Of a stretch of DNA of 64,000 nt, positions 9,738 to 19,737 are shown in pieces. The stretch lies in NCBI GenBank assembly GCA_910580225.1, contig CAJTXE010000009.1:38773-102772 (forward strand), in the 5' to 3' direction. The notes under the pieces are model-generated. The model saw only the letters and a list, made by a program, of their open reading frames with translations. It was not told the origin of the DNA and made no database searches. Position 1 is the first letter of the stretch. Every line of letters starts with the position of its first letter. This stretch comes from an uncultured Acetatifactor sp. (lineage in GTDB: Bacteria; Bacillota; Clostridia; Lachnospirales; Lachnospiraceae). Position numbers and translations under genes: made by a program.

Positions 9738-10994
9738 CCAAAAAGTCAACGAGTGCTGTTTTTCATTCTGAGCATAGGCAACGCGGCTTTCTTCTCCGGC
9801 CAGATAATCAAATATTTCCTGTTCCTCGATCAACGCCGTCAGGACTTCTTTATAGCTGACAGCATCCACACATTTAATCGTAATGTCTCCCTGGCCGGTT
9901 TCAATGGCCTTCTGAAACAACGCCTCCATCTGCACTCTGTCATAACCTGTAAACAAAGCGCCCTCCCGGACGTAATAATTGGCAGTGTCGGCATCACACA
10001 GCGGCATGGGAATCTCTCCCCCAATAGAATGGGTACGCAGAAGCTCTTCCGTTGTTACATTGAGATAATCATAATTGATCTCCGGCATGAACAGCGTTTC
10101 GTCCTCCTCTCCCGGATAAAGCGTCTCCTCTGAAGACAGATCCTCTGTGCGGTAGGACACATCCCCCCAGGTAGTGTCCAGATAATAATACTCTCCGTCC
10201 ACTTCCACCAGATTCCATGCATGCCCCTCCCCGGTTTCCACAGTGCCCAGCACCAGGGTACAGGGCACATTTAAACGATTGAGCAGATATTGAGTAGCCT
10301 TGGCATAGCCCTGGCAGACAGACAAATGCTGCACGAACACCGAATAGATATTTTGATTATCCGGAGCATCCAGATCATAATCTGTACTTCTTATCAATGT
10401 TTCATACACATATTTGACTTTGTCATAGTCAGCTGCATCTCTGGAGATTCCGGACAAAATCTCTTCTGATGCCGCCTCAATCTCTTCCTTCCTCGCCACT
10501 GCGGTGTCCAGGTCCACATTGTAGGTTCCCGAAAACTCCACTGCAGTGAGCTTCTCTCCCCGGGCGTATTTTACATAGGAATAACCTTCCACATAAAAAA
10601 GCTCCGGGTGGTCGCTGAGGACACACTGGAATATTTTGTTGATATCGGTGTCGCTTAACCCACCGGACAGCCCGGCCTGACTTAATCGAACCTGACTTCC
10701 GAAACTTCCCAGCACTTGTTCTATATCCCGGTACCAGATCTGCTCCGTCTCGTTCAATGTCTCATAGGCATAGGGGAAAGCCTCCTCCATCAGAAAACAA
10801 ACTGCCGGAACCTGCTCTTCCTCCGCAGCCGGTACAGGAGATACGACAGCATCCACAACCTCCTCGGATGTCTCCCCGCCAAACACAAAGTCTCTGGGAA
10901 TTTCATCCAAAAGCCCGTCTGCACACCCTGTCTGCCAGATGCAATAAAACATCATCCACAAAAAGCATGCAAAATAGCTCCTTCTTTTTTTCAT
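9723..10994 (-). CDS. exported transglutaminase-like protein
   Basis: The 423-residue protein begins with a basic, hydrophobic signal (residues 1-23) ending in QTGC, a poor but possible lipobox, so it may be a lipoprotein or simply exported. A transglutaminase-like core in the second half has the papain-type triad Cys227 (in VCQGYAK), His258 (GHAW) and Asp273 (YLDTTW). Such domains act as peptidases or cross-linkers of proteins or peptidoglycan. The substrate is unknown. A second protein of the same general design is encoded at 19804-21570. Confidence 0.8.
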   Translation of the reverse strand: MKKRRSYFACFLWMMFYCIWQTGCADGLLDEIPRDFVFGGETSEEVVDAVVSPVPAAEEEQVPAVCFLMEEAFPYAYETLNETEQIWYRDIEQVLGSFGSQVRLSQAGLSGGLSDTDINKIFQCVLSDHPELFYVEGYSYVKYARGEKLTAVEFSGTYNVDLDTAVARKEEIEAASEEILSGISRDAADYDKVKYVYETLIRSTDYDLDAPDNQNIYSVFVQHLSVCQGYAKATQYLLNRLNVPCTLVLGTVETGEGHAWNLVEVDGEYYYLDTTWGDVSYRTEDLSSEETLYPGEEDETLFMPEINYDYLNVTTEELLRTHSIGGEIPMPLCDADTANYYVREGALFTGYDRVQMEALFQKAIETGQGDITIKCVDAVSYKEVLTALIEEQEIFDYLAGEESRVAYAQNEKQHSLTFWVTNE

Positions 10995-11078
10995 TGTCGT
11001 TCCCCTCTACCTTCATACCGATTTTAATCCCCAATCAGCTTCTGCCCTGATCTGCGGCGGCCTCTCCCGCAACAAAGA

Positions 11079-12674
11079 TCAGTTTCTGCTGAACTCCGTC
11101 AGCACAAGCCCTTTATTCCGATCAAGCGTCATGCCGATACTCCATGAATTTACAAACAAAAGCAGCGGATTCCCCTTCATATCCTTCACCTTCTTCATAT
11201 CCGAGGTTCCGGTAAGTTTCGCGATATCCACTTCCTCCTTATTTTCAATCCAGCGGATATGCTCATAAGGAAGGCTGTCCAGCCGTATCTCCACATTATA
11301 TTCATTTTCCAGCCGATATTTCAGTACATCAAACTGCAGCACCCCCACCACACCGACGATAATCTCCTCCAGCCCTGTATTATACTCCTGGAAAATCTGG
11401 ATAGCACCTTCCTGGGCAATCTGCTGGATTCCTTTGACGAACTGCTTTCGTTTCATAGTGTCCATCTGACGTACCCTGGCAAAATGCTCCGGCGCAAAAG
11501 TAGGAATCCCTTCATAACAAAATTTCTCTTTTGGTACGCACAGCGTATCTCCGATGGAAAATACACCCGGATCAAACACACCAATGATATCTCCCGCATA
11601 GGCCTCACTCAAAACCTTCCGCTCATCTGCCATAATCTGCTGAGGCTGTGACAGCCGCATCACCCTGCCGCCCTGTACATGACGAACTTCCATCTGAGCG
11701 TCAAATTTTCCGGAACAGATCCGCATGAAAGCAATGCGGTCGCGGTGAGCTTTGTTCATATTCGCCTGAATCTTAAAAACAAAAGCGCTAAACTCGTTTT
11801 CCGTTGGCTCTATGACGCCCATGTCCGATTTTCTGGGAAGCGGGGTTGTAGTCATAGCCAGAAAATGTTTCAGAAAGATTTCCACGCCGAAATTCGTCAA
11901 CGCCGAACCGAAGCAAACCGGTGTCAGCTCGCCGGCCCGCACCGACTCCAGGTCAAAATCAGCCCCTGCACCGTCCAAAAGCTCCATCTCTTCCAGAAGC
12001 CTGTCCACCGGTACATCACCGATGGCCTCCCGCAGTCTGTTTTCTTCCTTCAGGGGAATTTCTATAGCCGTTCCTTCCTTTGTCCCCTTCTCCGTATCAG
12101 AATAAGATATCACACATTTCTTTTCCCTGTCGTAAACCCCCCTGAACTCCTTCCCCGAACCAATGGGCCAGTTCAGAGGGCAGGTGGCAATGCCCAGTTC
12201 CTTCTCTATGTCGTCCAGCAGGTCAAATGTATCGTTGGCATCCCGGTCCAGCTTATTGATAAAAGTAAAAATCGGAATCTTACGCATCACACAAACCTTG
12301 AAAAGCTTCCTGGTCTGGGCCTCCACCCCCTTGGATGCATCAATGACCATTACCGCAGAATCTGCCGCCATCAGAGTGCGGTATGTGTCCTCCGAGAAAT
12401 CCTGATGCCCGGGTGTGTCCAGGATATTAATACAATATCCTCCATATTCGAACTGCAGCACTGATGAGGTAACCGAGATACCTCTCTCTTTCTCGATCTC
12501 CATCCAGTCAGAAACTGCATGCCTGGCAGTGGCCTTACCCTTAACACTTCCCGCCAAATTGATAGCGCCGCCGTACAGCAGAAATTTCTCTGTCAGGGTA
12601 GTCTTTCCTGCGTCCGGGTGCGATATAATCGCAAAAGTACGGCGGCGGTTAATTTCTTCCGTAAACTCGTTCAT
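11079..12674 (-). CDS. prfC: peptide chain release factor 3
   Basis: RF3 is a translational GTPase that removes RF1/RF2 from the ribosome after termination. The 531-residue protein has G1 (SHPDAGKTTL, residues 18-27), G3 (DTPGHQ) and G4 (NKLD), followed by the RF3-specific C-terminal domains. Length and the start MNEFTEEINRRRTFAIISHPD fit RF3 and not EF-G. GGAGG lies 10 bases before the ATG. Confidence 0.96.
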   Translation of the reverse strand: MNEFTEEINRRRTFAIISHPDAGKTTLTEKFLLYGGAINLAGSVKGKATARHAVSDWMEIEKERGISVTSSVLQFEYGGYCINILDTPGHQDFSEDTYRTLMAADSAVMVIDASKGVEAQTRKLFKVCVMRKIPIFTFINKLDRDANDTFDLLDDIEKELGIATCPLNWPIGSGKEFRGVYDREKKCVISYSDTEKGTKEGTAIEIPLKEENRLREAIGDVPVDRLLEEMELLDGAGADFDLESVRAGELTPVCFGSALTNFGVEIFLKHFLAMTTTPLPRKSDMGVIEPTENEFSAFVFKIQANMNKAHRDRIAFMRICSGKFDAQMEVRHVQGGRVMRLSQPQQIMADERKVLSEAYAGDIIGVFDPGVFSIGDTLCVPKEKFCYEGIPTFAPEHFARVRQMDTMKRKQFVKGIQQIAQEGAIQIFQEYNTGLEEIIVGVVGVLQFDVLKYRLENEYNVEIRLDSLPYEHIRWIENKEEVDIAKLTGTSDMKKVKDMKGNPLLLFVNSWSIGMTLDRNKGLVLTEFSRN

Positions 12675-12768
12675 TTTCTTATCATCCTCCGTTATTCAAA
12701 TCCTCCGTCATGTTTCCCTTTGCCAATCCCTGGCAGTGTCATAAAACGTGAGGTGTCTGCCTGTTCTT

Positions 12769-13935
12769 TTAAATCATAGTATCTCCTGCAAAAACCGGCG
12801 TAATCCCAAAATAGTCCAAAACCGTGGCTCCAATGTCCGCAAAAGTCTCTCTGGTTCCCAAATTTACCGGTTTTATTTTCCGTCCGTACATCAGAAACGG
12901 CGTATACTCTCTGGTATGATCTGTGGTAGCTTTATATCCTGGATCACAGCCATGATCGGCCGTCATCATCAGAATATCATCTTCCCGCAGCTTTCCCATA
13001 ATCTCCGGAAGCCTTCTGTCAAAAACGCTGAGAGCCCCTGCATATCCATCCACATCCCTGCGGTGTCCATAAAGCATATCATAATCAACCAGGTTAATAA
13101 AACACAGACCTTCGAAGGCTTTATCCAAATACTCCAGAGTTCTGTCTATCCCTTCCTCATTGCCGGAGGTATACACCGCCTCCGTAATTCCTTTTCCCGC
13201 GAAAATGTCCTTTATCTTCCCTACCGCGATCACATCCTTCCCGTTTTGCGACAGCTGATCCAGCATAGTATCTGCAGGCGGAAGAATGGAAAAGTCATGC
13301 CTGTGAGCTGTTCTTGTAAAACTGCCTCCCCGCGGACCAATGAAAGGACGGGCTATCACCCTGCCCACACCGTGTTCTCCCTGAAGAATCTCCCTTGCCA
13401 TGCGGCAATATTCATATAACTGCTCCAAAGGCACTACTTCCTCATGGGCCGCAATCTGAAAGACACTGTCAGCGGAAGTATAGACGATCAAATCACCGGT
13501 CTTTAAATGTGCATCCCCGTACTCCTGAATGACTGTGGTACCGGAATACGGCAAATTGCAGAGAACCCCTCTTCCGGTCCTTGCGCGGAAGGGCTCCAGC
13601 ACTTCCTCCGGAAATCCTTTCGGATAGGTGGGCAGAGGCTTCGGCGAACAAACCCCCGCGATCTCCCAGTGCCCAATAGTGGTGTCCTTGCCCCGGGAAC
13701 GCTCTGTCATACGGGCGATGAGAGCACTGTGGCTTCCGGCAGCACGATTCCCTCCCAAAGCTTCCTTCACGCCATCTATCTGAAACAACCCCAGCTCCTC
13801 CATGTGCGGCATCCGGAATAGCGGGCTGGAGGATACGGTTTTCAGGGTATTCACACCGATATCACCATAAGAAGCCGAGTCCTCCATTGCACCGATTCCG
13901 AAACTGTCCAAAACGATCAAAAATACTCTTTTCAT
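12769..13935 (-). CDS. deoB: phosphopentomutase
   Basis: DeoB interconverts (deoxy)ribose 1-phosphate and 5-phosphate, linking nucleoside phosphorolysis to central metabolism. The 388-residue protein belongs to the alkaline phosphatase fold: it begins MKRVFLIVLDSFGIGAM with the metal-binding Asp, and has the TTIGHWE-type segment with the phosphorylated Thr, plus a C-terminal TADHGCDP and TDHTREYTP metal ligands. The ATG at 13935 starts the conserved N-terminus. It could process pentose 1-phosphates from the phosphorylases at 41437 and 47898, though it is not linked to them. Confidence 0.96.
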   Translation of the reverse strand: MKRVFLIVLDSFGIGAMEDSASYGDIGVNTLKTVSSSPLFRMPHMEELGLFQIDGVKEALGGNRAAGSHSALIARMTERSRGKDTTIGHWEIAGVCSPKPLPTYPKGFPEEVLEPFRARTGRGVLCNLPYSGTTVIQEYGDAHLKTGDLIVYTSADSVFQIAAHEEVVPLEQLYEYCRMAREILQGEHGVGRVIARPFIGPRGGSFTRTAHRHDFSILPPADTMLDQLSQNGKDVIAVGKIKDIFAGKGITEAVYTSGNEEGIDRTLEYLDKAFEGLCFINLVDYDMLYGHRRDVDGYAGALSVFDRRLPEIMGKLREDDILMMTADHGCDPGYKATTDHTREYTPFLMYGRKIKPVNLGTRETFADIGATVLDYFGITPVFAGDTMI

Positions 13936-14058
13936 GGTCTTCTTCTGTCCTTTCCTGCCGTTTCCTGAATATGGGCATACCACCGTTCCAGAGAAATCAT
14001 GGTATGATTATAGCACAACTCCTATGTAAAACAAACACAAATTTTCCGAAAAGCCGAA

Positions 14059-14829
14059 TTATTCCGATTCCTGCGCAACCGTGCTGATAATAATATTCTC
14101 CGCCGGAATCTCAGTTTTGCGCTTGACAATATCTTCGATCTGTGCTCTCATAACGTCATCCAGGGCAGCAGCATTCACTACCACATCTACCGCATTGCCA
14201 TTGATGCTGACTACTACATCCTGAAACCCCTTCGCCTCCAGAAGGATCTCCGCCGCTGCTTCTTTCTCGGCGATAGCCGTCATCTGTACCATACTGTCCA
14301 CCGCTTCCTGTTTCTGCTCATCCGTAAGCCCCGCACTGTTGATGATCTCCAGAAGCGTCTCCTTGTTCTTAGCCCTGGTCTGCTCCTTTAAGAGCTTTGC
14401 ATCCGAGAGAACTGTCACCCCCGGTGTGGAAGTGAAAACCGCTTCCCCGGGAATCTCTCCTTCTTCCGGTGTGTTTCCTTCCACCTCGCCTTCTGCTGTG
14501 CCCGATACATCCAGGAGATCCATATCTGTATCCAGATAATTATCCACGATACCGCTCTCATCGGTGTCCAGGCTCTCAATTTCCGTCATTCCTGCCATAA
14601 GATCTTCCTCCGACAGGTCCAGCAATCCGTCTGCAGTATAATTCTCTGTAACGATGCCTCCGGAATCTACAGGGCTGGCATTGTTTACATCCACATTACT
14701 GTCATCTGTTGCCAGTATTTCATCTTCCAGTCCGGTTCCCGCAAACTGCAGATAGCCTGCAATTGCAATCATGATTGCCAATGCGGTTATCATTAGCTGA
14801 TTTTTCTTGATTAAGCTTTTCACATTCAT
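14059..14829 (-). CDS. spoIIIAH: stage III sporulation protein AH
   Basis: SpoIIIAH is the mother-cell protein whose extracellular domain binds forespore SpoIIQ and forms part of the feeding-tube channel. The 256-residue protein has one membrane helix (about residues 11-29), an acidic low-complexity linker (40-130) and a C-terminal ring-building domain typical of the YscJ/FliF-like fold. The ribosome site lies very close to the ATG at 14829. A GTG two codons later has better spacing (seven bases), so the real start may be there. Confidence 0.9.
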   Translation of the reverse strand: MNVKSLIKKNQLMITALAIMIAIAGYLQFAGTGLEDEILATDDSNVDVNNASPVDSGGIVTENYTADGLLDLSEEDLMAGMTEIESLDTDESGIVDNYLDTDMDLLDVSGTAEGEVEGNTPEEGEIPGEAVFTSTPGVTVLSDAKLLKEQTRAKNKETLLEIINSAGLTDEQKQEAVDSMVQMTAIAEKEAAAEILLEAKGFQDVVVSINGNAVDVVVNAAALDDVMRAQIEDIVKRKTEIPAENIIISTVAQESE

Positions 14830-14899
14830 TCCTCTCTTTGCATTTTACTACTTCATTGTATGAGCCTCCCAAAGGATATATGCGTGAAAAAACATCCTG

Positions 14900-15562
14900 T
14901 CACTGGGATTTGTCCGGAGACTGCACCTCCATCTTCACCACCTTCACTTTATGTGCCTCCACGCCGAACAGCGCCTGTACGGCTTCCACAATGGTGCGGT
15001 TGACAATGCCGCTTCCCGCCCCCTCCGCCACCACCAGTACACCTTCAATCTCCGGAGACAGCGTCTTGACAACATAGGGTTCGCTTGTGCCTCCTTCTGT
15101 GCGGTATACTGTACTTTCCCTGGAGTCCACCTGACTGATATTGCGGTTTCCTCCCTGAGAATCACTTTCACTTGTAGAAGAACGGCTTACCGGCTGTTCT
15201 TTTTCCACCACCAGTTCACGGGAAGATTTCAGGGTAATCATCACTTCCACTTTCCCCACACCTGCCATTTTTGACAAAAGCGCTGTCAGCCGCTCCTCCA
15301 GGTAAGCTGCATAGACCTCTTCCCCTGCCGCTTCCGTATTCTCATCTGTCTCCTGTCTCCCGCTGGCTGTACCGGAAAAGGAGACAATATTATCTGTCCC
15401 GCCGAACTCTCCTCCCTCCTTCTCCTTTTCGGTGCCCCCACCGGTGGGAAGCGCTATAATCACCAGCAGAATTCCCGTCAGCACAAGTACAATAAAATTA
15501 TCTCTGCGGAACCATTTCCGGATCCCTTTTTCCTCCGCCCATTTTTTCCAGTCCCTGCCCAT
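14900..15562 (-). CDS. spoIIIAG: stage III sporulation protein AG
   Basis: SpoIIIAG forms a large ring in the channel between mother cell and forespore. The protein of about 220 residues has an N-terminal cytoplasmic part, a membrane helix (VLVLTGILLVIIAL) and an extracellular domain ending in the family motif GVLVVAEGAGSGIVNRTIVE. The start is uncertain: ATG at 15562 or an in-frame GTG at 15589 with an AGAAGAA sequence upstream. Confidence 0.9.
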   Translation of the reverse strand: MGRDWKKWAEEKGIRKWFRRDNFIVLVLTGILLVIIALPTGGGTEKEKEGGEFGGTDNIVSFSGTASGRQETDENTEAAGEEVYAAYLEERLTALLSKMAGVGKVEVMITLKSSRELVVEKEQPVSRSSTSESDSQGGNRNISQVDSRESTVYRTEGGTSEPYVVKTLSPEIEGVLVVAEGAGSGIVNRTIVEAVQALFGVEAHKVKVVKMEVQSPDKSQ

Positions 15563-15761
15563 ACTATCCCATGCCTTTCTGTCCTGCACTTCTTCTGTGC
15601 CTGTCTCTGCTCACTTTCCCATTTTTATGTGTCCGCTCTTTGCTCCATCCCCCTTCTATGCATTACACTATACTCTTTTTTCATCTTCAGCAAATTTCAT
15701 TTATTCTATACGCCGCCTGTCCGCCTGCCTTCTTTCCCATGATACTGCCCCGGACAATCTT

Positions 15762-16340
15762 TTAATCCAAGTTTCCCTTTTCGTCTTCTGAAAAAGGTCT
15801 GATGGTAACCGGCTCAACCGGGTCCATATGAATTGTTATCCTGTCTTCTGCTTCCAATCCGGTTTCAGGAACGACCCCGGATTCCATTCTCTGTTTCGTT
15901 TCGATCTCCTGTCCCAGATCCTGCACTGTTTCGGCCTCCTGTTCAGCCCGGTCCGTTTCCGTCCCTTCTTCCTGCGGACTGCCATTCAAATCCACTCCTT
16001 CTGTGCTGTCACACTCTGCCTGTTCCTCCATACGGCGCTGTACCTCCTCCAGAGTCATCTGTTCCAACAGATCGTCGGCTGCCGCAGCACTTTCCACAGC
16101 CTCCTCCATCCCCTGTTCCAACTCCTGTCTGAACTGCTGCAATATTTCCGCCGCTTCCTGCCCGCCTCTTCCCAGCAAATATTTTCCTACGGGAAGGAGC
16201 AGTTGTATCAGAATCATAATTCCCGCCAAAAGCCTTAAATATTTCTCATAGGCCTCCTGCGGTCTGAAATGTATAATCGTTCTCACACAGATCAGAAAAA
16301 TCCCCATGCGGCAGATTGCCTGAAACAGTGAATTCTGCAT
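15762..16340 (-). CDS. spoIIIAF: stage III sporulation protein AF
   Basis: The 192-residue protein has two N-terminal membrane helices (about residues 8-22 and 36-53), then a soluble acidic Glu/Gln-rich region. This matches SpoIIIAF, a mother-cell membrane component of the spoIIIA complex. Gene order AE-AF-AG also supports it. AGGAGG precedes the ATG. Confidence 0.88.
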   Translation of the reverse strand: MQNSLFQAICRMGIFLICVRTIIHFRPQEAYEKYLRLLAGIMILIQLLLPVGKYLLGRGGQEAAEILQQFRQELEQGMEEAVESAAAADDLLEQMTLEEVQRRMEEQAECDSTEGVDLNGSPQEEGTETDRAEQEAETVQDLGQEIETKQRMESGVVPETGLEAEDRITIHMDPVEPVTIRPFSEDEKGNLD

Positions 16341-16358
16341 GGCAGCTCCCTCCTCTGT

Positions 16359-17402
16359 CTATTTCAACCCCGTTACAGCCACTGCAATTAAAAACAGCAT
16401 CATCGCCGTTCCGGCAGCCCGAAACAACAGCATACAGGCATTCCCGATTCTGTCTACACAGGCTGTAACCCTCCTGTCACTGACAATCCCCATAAAGGCA
16501 GCCGCTGCCTTCAGCAAAATTGCCGATACTGCTATCTTCATCAATGGCATGATACAGAGCAAGATCAGCAGCAACAGCAGCACAACACCGATACTGTTTC
16601 TGATCACCATGGCTGACCCCAGAACCAGCTCTGTCACACCTCCCACAGCACTTCCCACCCCAGGTATGGCAGAAATCAGTTTCTGAAGAGCAGAATTTCT
16701 GGCAGAATCCACCACCGGAGCAATGAGCCTCTGAAAGATGCCCAGCCCCGTCACAATGCCCAAAGCCCCCTTTAATCCCCATCCGATGATACGTCCCAGC
16801 AGATCAATCAGAAAATCCAGTTTTTCTTCTATCCAGATACCGTTTACAATGGACAACATACTGAAACTGTAAATCAACGGCAGAATCAATGCGGACAACA
16901 CCGATTCCACCCCATACACTGCCAGAAGCATCAGCTGTCTGGAAGCCCCTGCCGTCACTGCACCTGAGGAAACTCCGATGGAAAACAAATACGCAGGAAT
17001 CAGAAGCTTCGCGAACAGAACCGTATTTTCCATAACACTTTTGGCTGTATCCGCAGCCTGTGCAAAGCATTTGAGAAGCACTGTGGTACAGAGCAGATAC
17101 AGAAAATAAAATGCCATGTCTGCCACCTGCTGTCGATCAAAAATCTCCACAAAATGTGTCATCAGTGTAGAAACAATGCCCAAAACCAGCAGCCACACAA
17201 ATACATTCCGCATACTGCCAAGCTGCCCCCCAATGTCCGCCACACTTCCCTGAAACAGTCCCTTTATAGCTCCAAAGATATCGCCCTCCAGTACCTGCGC
17301 AAAAAGCTGTTCCAGATTCAGATTCCGCTCCGGAAACAGTTTGGCAATTCCTTCTTCCAGATGGTCCAGCCCATAATCCTGCCATATGAGTTTCAGTTCC
17401 AT
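16359..17402 (-). CDS. spoIIIAE: stage III sporulation protein AE
   Basis: SpoIIIAE is the largest membrane component of the spoIIIA channel complex. The protein of 347 residues has several membrane helices from about residue 75 onward, with the family's Gly/Ala-rich SAIPGVGSAVGGVTELVLGS segment. The ATG at 17402 has AGGAGG upstream. The longer frame to 17441 adds an unlikely basic peptide. Family members often carry a signal peptide and run near 390 residues. No signal is obvious here, so this version has a short N-terminus. Confidence 0.9.
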   Translation of the reverse strand: MELKLIWQDYGLDHLEEGIAKLFPERNLNLEQLFAQVLEGDIFGAIKGLFQGSVADIGGQLGSMRNVFVWLLVLGIVSTLMTHFVEIFDRQQVADMAFYFLYLLCTTVLLKCFAQAADTAKSVMENTVLFAKLLIPAYLFSIGVSSGAVTAGASRQLMLLAVYGVESVLSALILPLIYSFSMLSIVNGIWIEEKLDFLIDLLGRIIGWGLKGALGIVTGLGIFQRLIAPVVDSARNSALQKLISAIPGVGSAVGGVTELVLGSAMVIRNSIGVVLLLLLILLCIMPLMKIAVSAILLKAAAAFMGIVSDRRVTACVDRIGNACMLLFRAAGTAMMLFLIAVAVTGLK

Positions 17403-17490
17403 ACCCCCTCCTTCTGCCGATCCTCTCCATTCCTCTCTCAAGATTCCGGACCACTGTACGGTTGTCAGCGGATTTCACATCCCCTTTTGC

Positions 17491-17877
17491 TTACAGGAAA
17501 CTCTGTATCTGCTCAATTACTGCAAACAAAACCGGCAGTCCGGCAAACATGACTGTCAGCTTCCCAAGCACTTCTATCTGCCCGGCCACGGTCTGATACC
17601 CTGCATCCCTGCAAATTCCGGAACTAAATTCACATATATATGTAATTCCGACTACCTTCAGCAAAATAGCCAGATAGGCTTCTGCTCCGTCAAGATAAGA
17701 TCTAATTCTGTCCAGCTGGACCATCACGGCTTCCACCTGACGGATACAGAAGAAAAATATAATGATACTCACTGCCAACCCTATATATGCGGCATATTCT
17801 GACTTGTCCGCTTTGAACTGCATTGCCAGCAACACACCTGCTATCCCCAGAAAAGCAACTTTTATAAGCTCCGTCAT
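17491..17877 (-). CDS. spoIIIAD: stage III sporulation protein AD
   Basis: This 128-residue integral membrane protein with four predicted helices matches SpoIIIAD in length, in the opening IAGVLLAMQFKADKSEYA and in position between AC and AE. It is part of the SpoIIIA-SpoIIQ apparatus. Confidence 0.9.
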   Translation of the reverse strand: MTELIKVAFLGIAGVLLAMQFKADKSEYAAYIGLAVSIIIFFFCIRQVEAVMVQLDRIRSYLDGAEAYLAILLKVVGITYICEFSSGICRDAGYQTVAGQIEVLGKLTVMFAGLPVLFAVIEQIQSFL

Positions 17878-17912
17878 ATTTTACTCCCGGTCCTTCCGTC
17901 CCTTTCTCTGCT

Positions 17913-18107
17913 TCAAAGCGAAAACAGTGTCTCTATGGTCTGGAAAAGTTCATATATATAAGGTACAATCCATGTCAGCACCAGAATCAGCCCTGCCAAA
18001 CTGATCAGGAAGGCATGCTCCTCCCTTCCGCTGTGTTTCAGGATCTGACTTAATATAGTTACCAAAATACCCACTGCCGCTATCTTAAATATCAGACTTA
18101 CTCCCAT
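17913..18107 (-). CDS. spoIIIAC: stage III sporulation protein AC
   Basis: This 64-residue two-helix membrane protein begins MGVSLIFKIAAVGILVTIL and contains SGREEHAFLISLAGL, both typical of SpoIIIAC. It lies between AB and AD in the standard order. Confidence 0.92.
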   Translation of the reverse strand: MGVSLIFKIAAVGILVTILSQILKHSGREEHAFLISLAGLILVLTWIVPYIYELFQTIETLFSL

Positions 18108-18184
18108 AACGCCTCACATTCCGGATACAGAATTCCTGCTTTCCAAAGCCAACCAGGCCTGGTAAAGGGGGTTGATACGGAGCA

Positions 18185-18703
18185 CTAACACAATACCAGA
18201 ACCAACAGAAGACCGCCCATGACCCCCAGTCCAACAGCCATTCTGCATTTTTCGTCATTTTCCTTTTCCAGTTTTCTCTCTGTTGCGCCAAGCTGCTCCA
18301 TGCCCTGTTCAATCGCACGCAGCTGCATCTGACTGTCCGCAAATCCTGTCTGTCGGGTAAAATTCAGGAAATCATCCCTGTCCCCGGGCTTCAGCGGCAA
18401 TTCAGCTAATATGCTGTCTACGCCTTCACGGAACGCTTCTTCGAAAGTTATTCCGGTATTATCCTCCATTTTGCTGCCGATCCCAAGAAATGCTTCCTCA
18501 AATGGAGACGGCAGATATTTGGCAATGTGCCGGCAGCATTCCGGCAGGGTATCTCTTCCATACCGCACTTCCCCAGCCAGCAGCTCCAGAATATCCCGCA
18601 GGCTGTGCAGAGCCCTGACCCTACCGGTCAGCTGATTTCGATACCATATGCCCAGCCCCAGACATCCGCAGAAAATCATACAGCATCCCACACCCTTCAG
18701 CAT
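18185..18703 (-). CDS. spoIIIAB: stage III sporulation protein AB
   Basis: The 172-residue protein has a membrane helix at each end and a soluble helical middle resembling type II/IV secretion platform proteins (GspF-like), as described for SpoIIIAB. Motifs RALHSLRDILELLAGEVRYG and the C-terminal hydrophobic tail are typical. The ATG at 18703 gives the standard MLKGVG start and overlaps the spoIIIAA stop by seven bases. Confidence 0.9.
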   Translation of the reverse strand: MLKGVGCCMIFCGCLGLGIWYRNQLTGRVRALHSLRDILELLAGEVRYGRDTLPECCRHIAKYLPSPFEEAFLGIGSKMEDNTGITFEEAFREGVDSILAELPLKPGDRDDFLNFTRQTGFADSQMQLRAIEQGMEQLGATERKLEKENDEKCRMAVGLGVMGGLLLVLVLC

Positions 18704-19635
18704 ATCCTCTGCCCCCTTTCCAGGATCTGTTTCACCACACATTTTCCTTCTTCTTTTCCCAGAATAAGAAACACTTCAAACATCCTGTCCCAAAAGTCCG
18801 TCTGCAGAGAAAACCTGTGCTCCACATCCTCCCTGTCTTCCCCATGTACCGTGGCAAGTATCCGGCATCCGCATGCAGAAGCCTGTCTAAGTGCCTTAAG
18901 TTCCCCCTCACTGCCCAATTCATCTATGGCAATAACCTCAGGTGACATTGAGCGTAGAAGCAGCAGCATCCCTGTCTCTTTTGGACAACCATCCAGTACA
19001 TCCGTCCGCATGCCCACATCATTCTGAGGTCTGCCCAGAAAAGAACCTGCCAATTCGGAACGTTCATCCACCACCCCCACTGTCATTCCTCTGCCGTATC
19101 CATTACCGTCCGAAACCTGACGGATCAGATCCCGCAGCAACGTAGTCTTGCCGCAGCCCGGCGGAGAAATAATCAACGCATTCTTCAGACTGCCCTTCCT
19201 ATACATCCGAGGCAGAACTTTGTCTGCTGCCCCCTTCTTCTGATGAGAAACTCTGATATTTAAAAAGGAAATATTTTTCAATGTCCGGATACTGCCGTCG
19301 GGTTCCAGCACTGCTTGTCCTGCCACTCCCACGCGATGCCCGCCTGCCACCGTGACAAAACCCCTTTTCAGATCCTCTTCAAATGCATAGGGTGAGTAGT
19401 GACAGATATGCTCCAAAATTTCCTCCAATACCCTTTCTGTCACTGTATATGCATCTGTACAGATATCAATAAATTTTCCGTCCCTGTCCAGAAAAACTTC
19501 ACTGCCGTTCCTGTGCAGCACAACCGGTCTGCCCGCTCTTAAGCGAATTTCCTGGACAGAATCCTGAATTTTTGCTGTCCTCTGCCAAATGCCCCGATAT
19601 TGCAGCGGAAACAGTTGTAAAATAGAGTTATCCAT
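18697..19635 (-). CDS. spoIIIAA: stage III sporulation protein AA (ATPase)
   Basis: SpoIIIAA is the AAA+ type ATPase of the spoIIIA complex, related to secretion motor ATPases. The 312-residue protein has Walker A SPPGCGKTTLLRDL and Walker B VIAIDELGSEGE, and the family's GHRVGVAGQAV segment. The ATG at 19635 was chosen because AGGAGG stands upstream and the normal length results. A frame to 19776 would run through the promoter. It is the first gene of the eight-gene operon. Confidence 0.95.
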   Translation of the reverse strand: MDNSILQLFPLQYRGIWQRTAKIQDSVQEIRLRAGRPVVLHRNGSEVFLDRDGKFIDICTDAYTVTERVLEEILEHICHYSPYAFEEDLKRGFVTVAGGHRVGVAGQAVLEPDGSIRTLKNISFLNIRVSHQKKGAADKVLPRMYRKGSLKNALIISPPGCGKTTLLRDLIRQVSDGNGYGRGMTVGVVDERSELAGSFLGRPQNDVGMRTDVLDGCPKETGMLLLLRSMSPEVIAIDELGSEGELKALRQASACGCRILATVHGEDREDVEHRFSLQTDFWDRMFEVFLILGKEEGKCVVKQILERGQRIC

Positions 19636-19655
19636 TGACCTGTCCTCCTTTCTCA

Positions 19656-19684
19656 AATATATGATAAAACAAGCGGAATATTCC
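19656..19684 (-). promoter_or_regulatory. SigE-like sporulation promoter for spoIIIA
   Basis: On the minus strand GGAATATT (19677-19684) and CATATATT (19656-19663) are separated by 13 bases. This resembles the SigE pattern of ATATT-type -35 and CATAnnnT -10. SigE is known to transcribe spoIIIA in Bacillus. The start codon follows 20 bases downstream of the -10. Confidence 0.55.
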
Positions 19685-19737
19685 TGCCTGCTGCAAGGGA
19701 CCTTTCCATACCGACAAAAATATCTTGACAAAATTTT

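Noticed and set aside
11043..11078. Hairpin after prfC as a terminator
   Set aside because: The arms pair, but no T run follows and the stop codon is within the stem.
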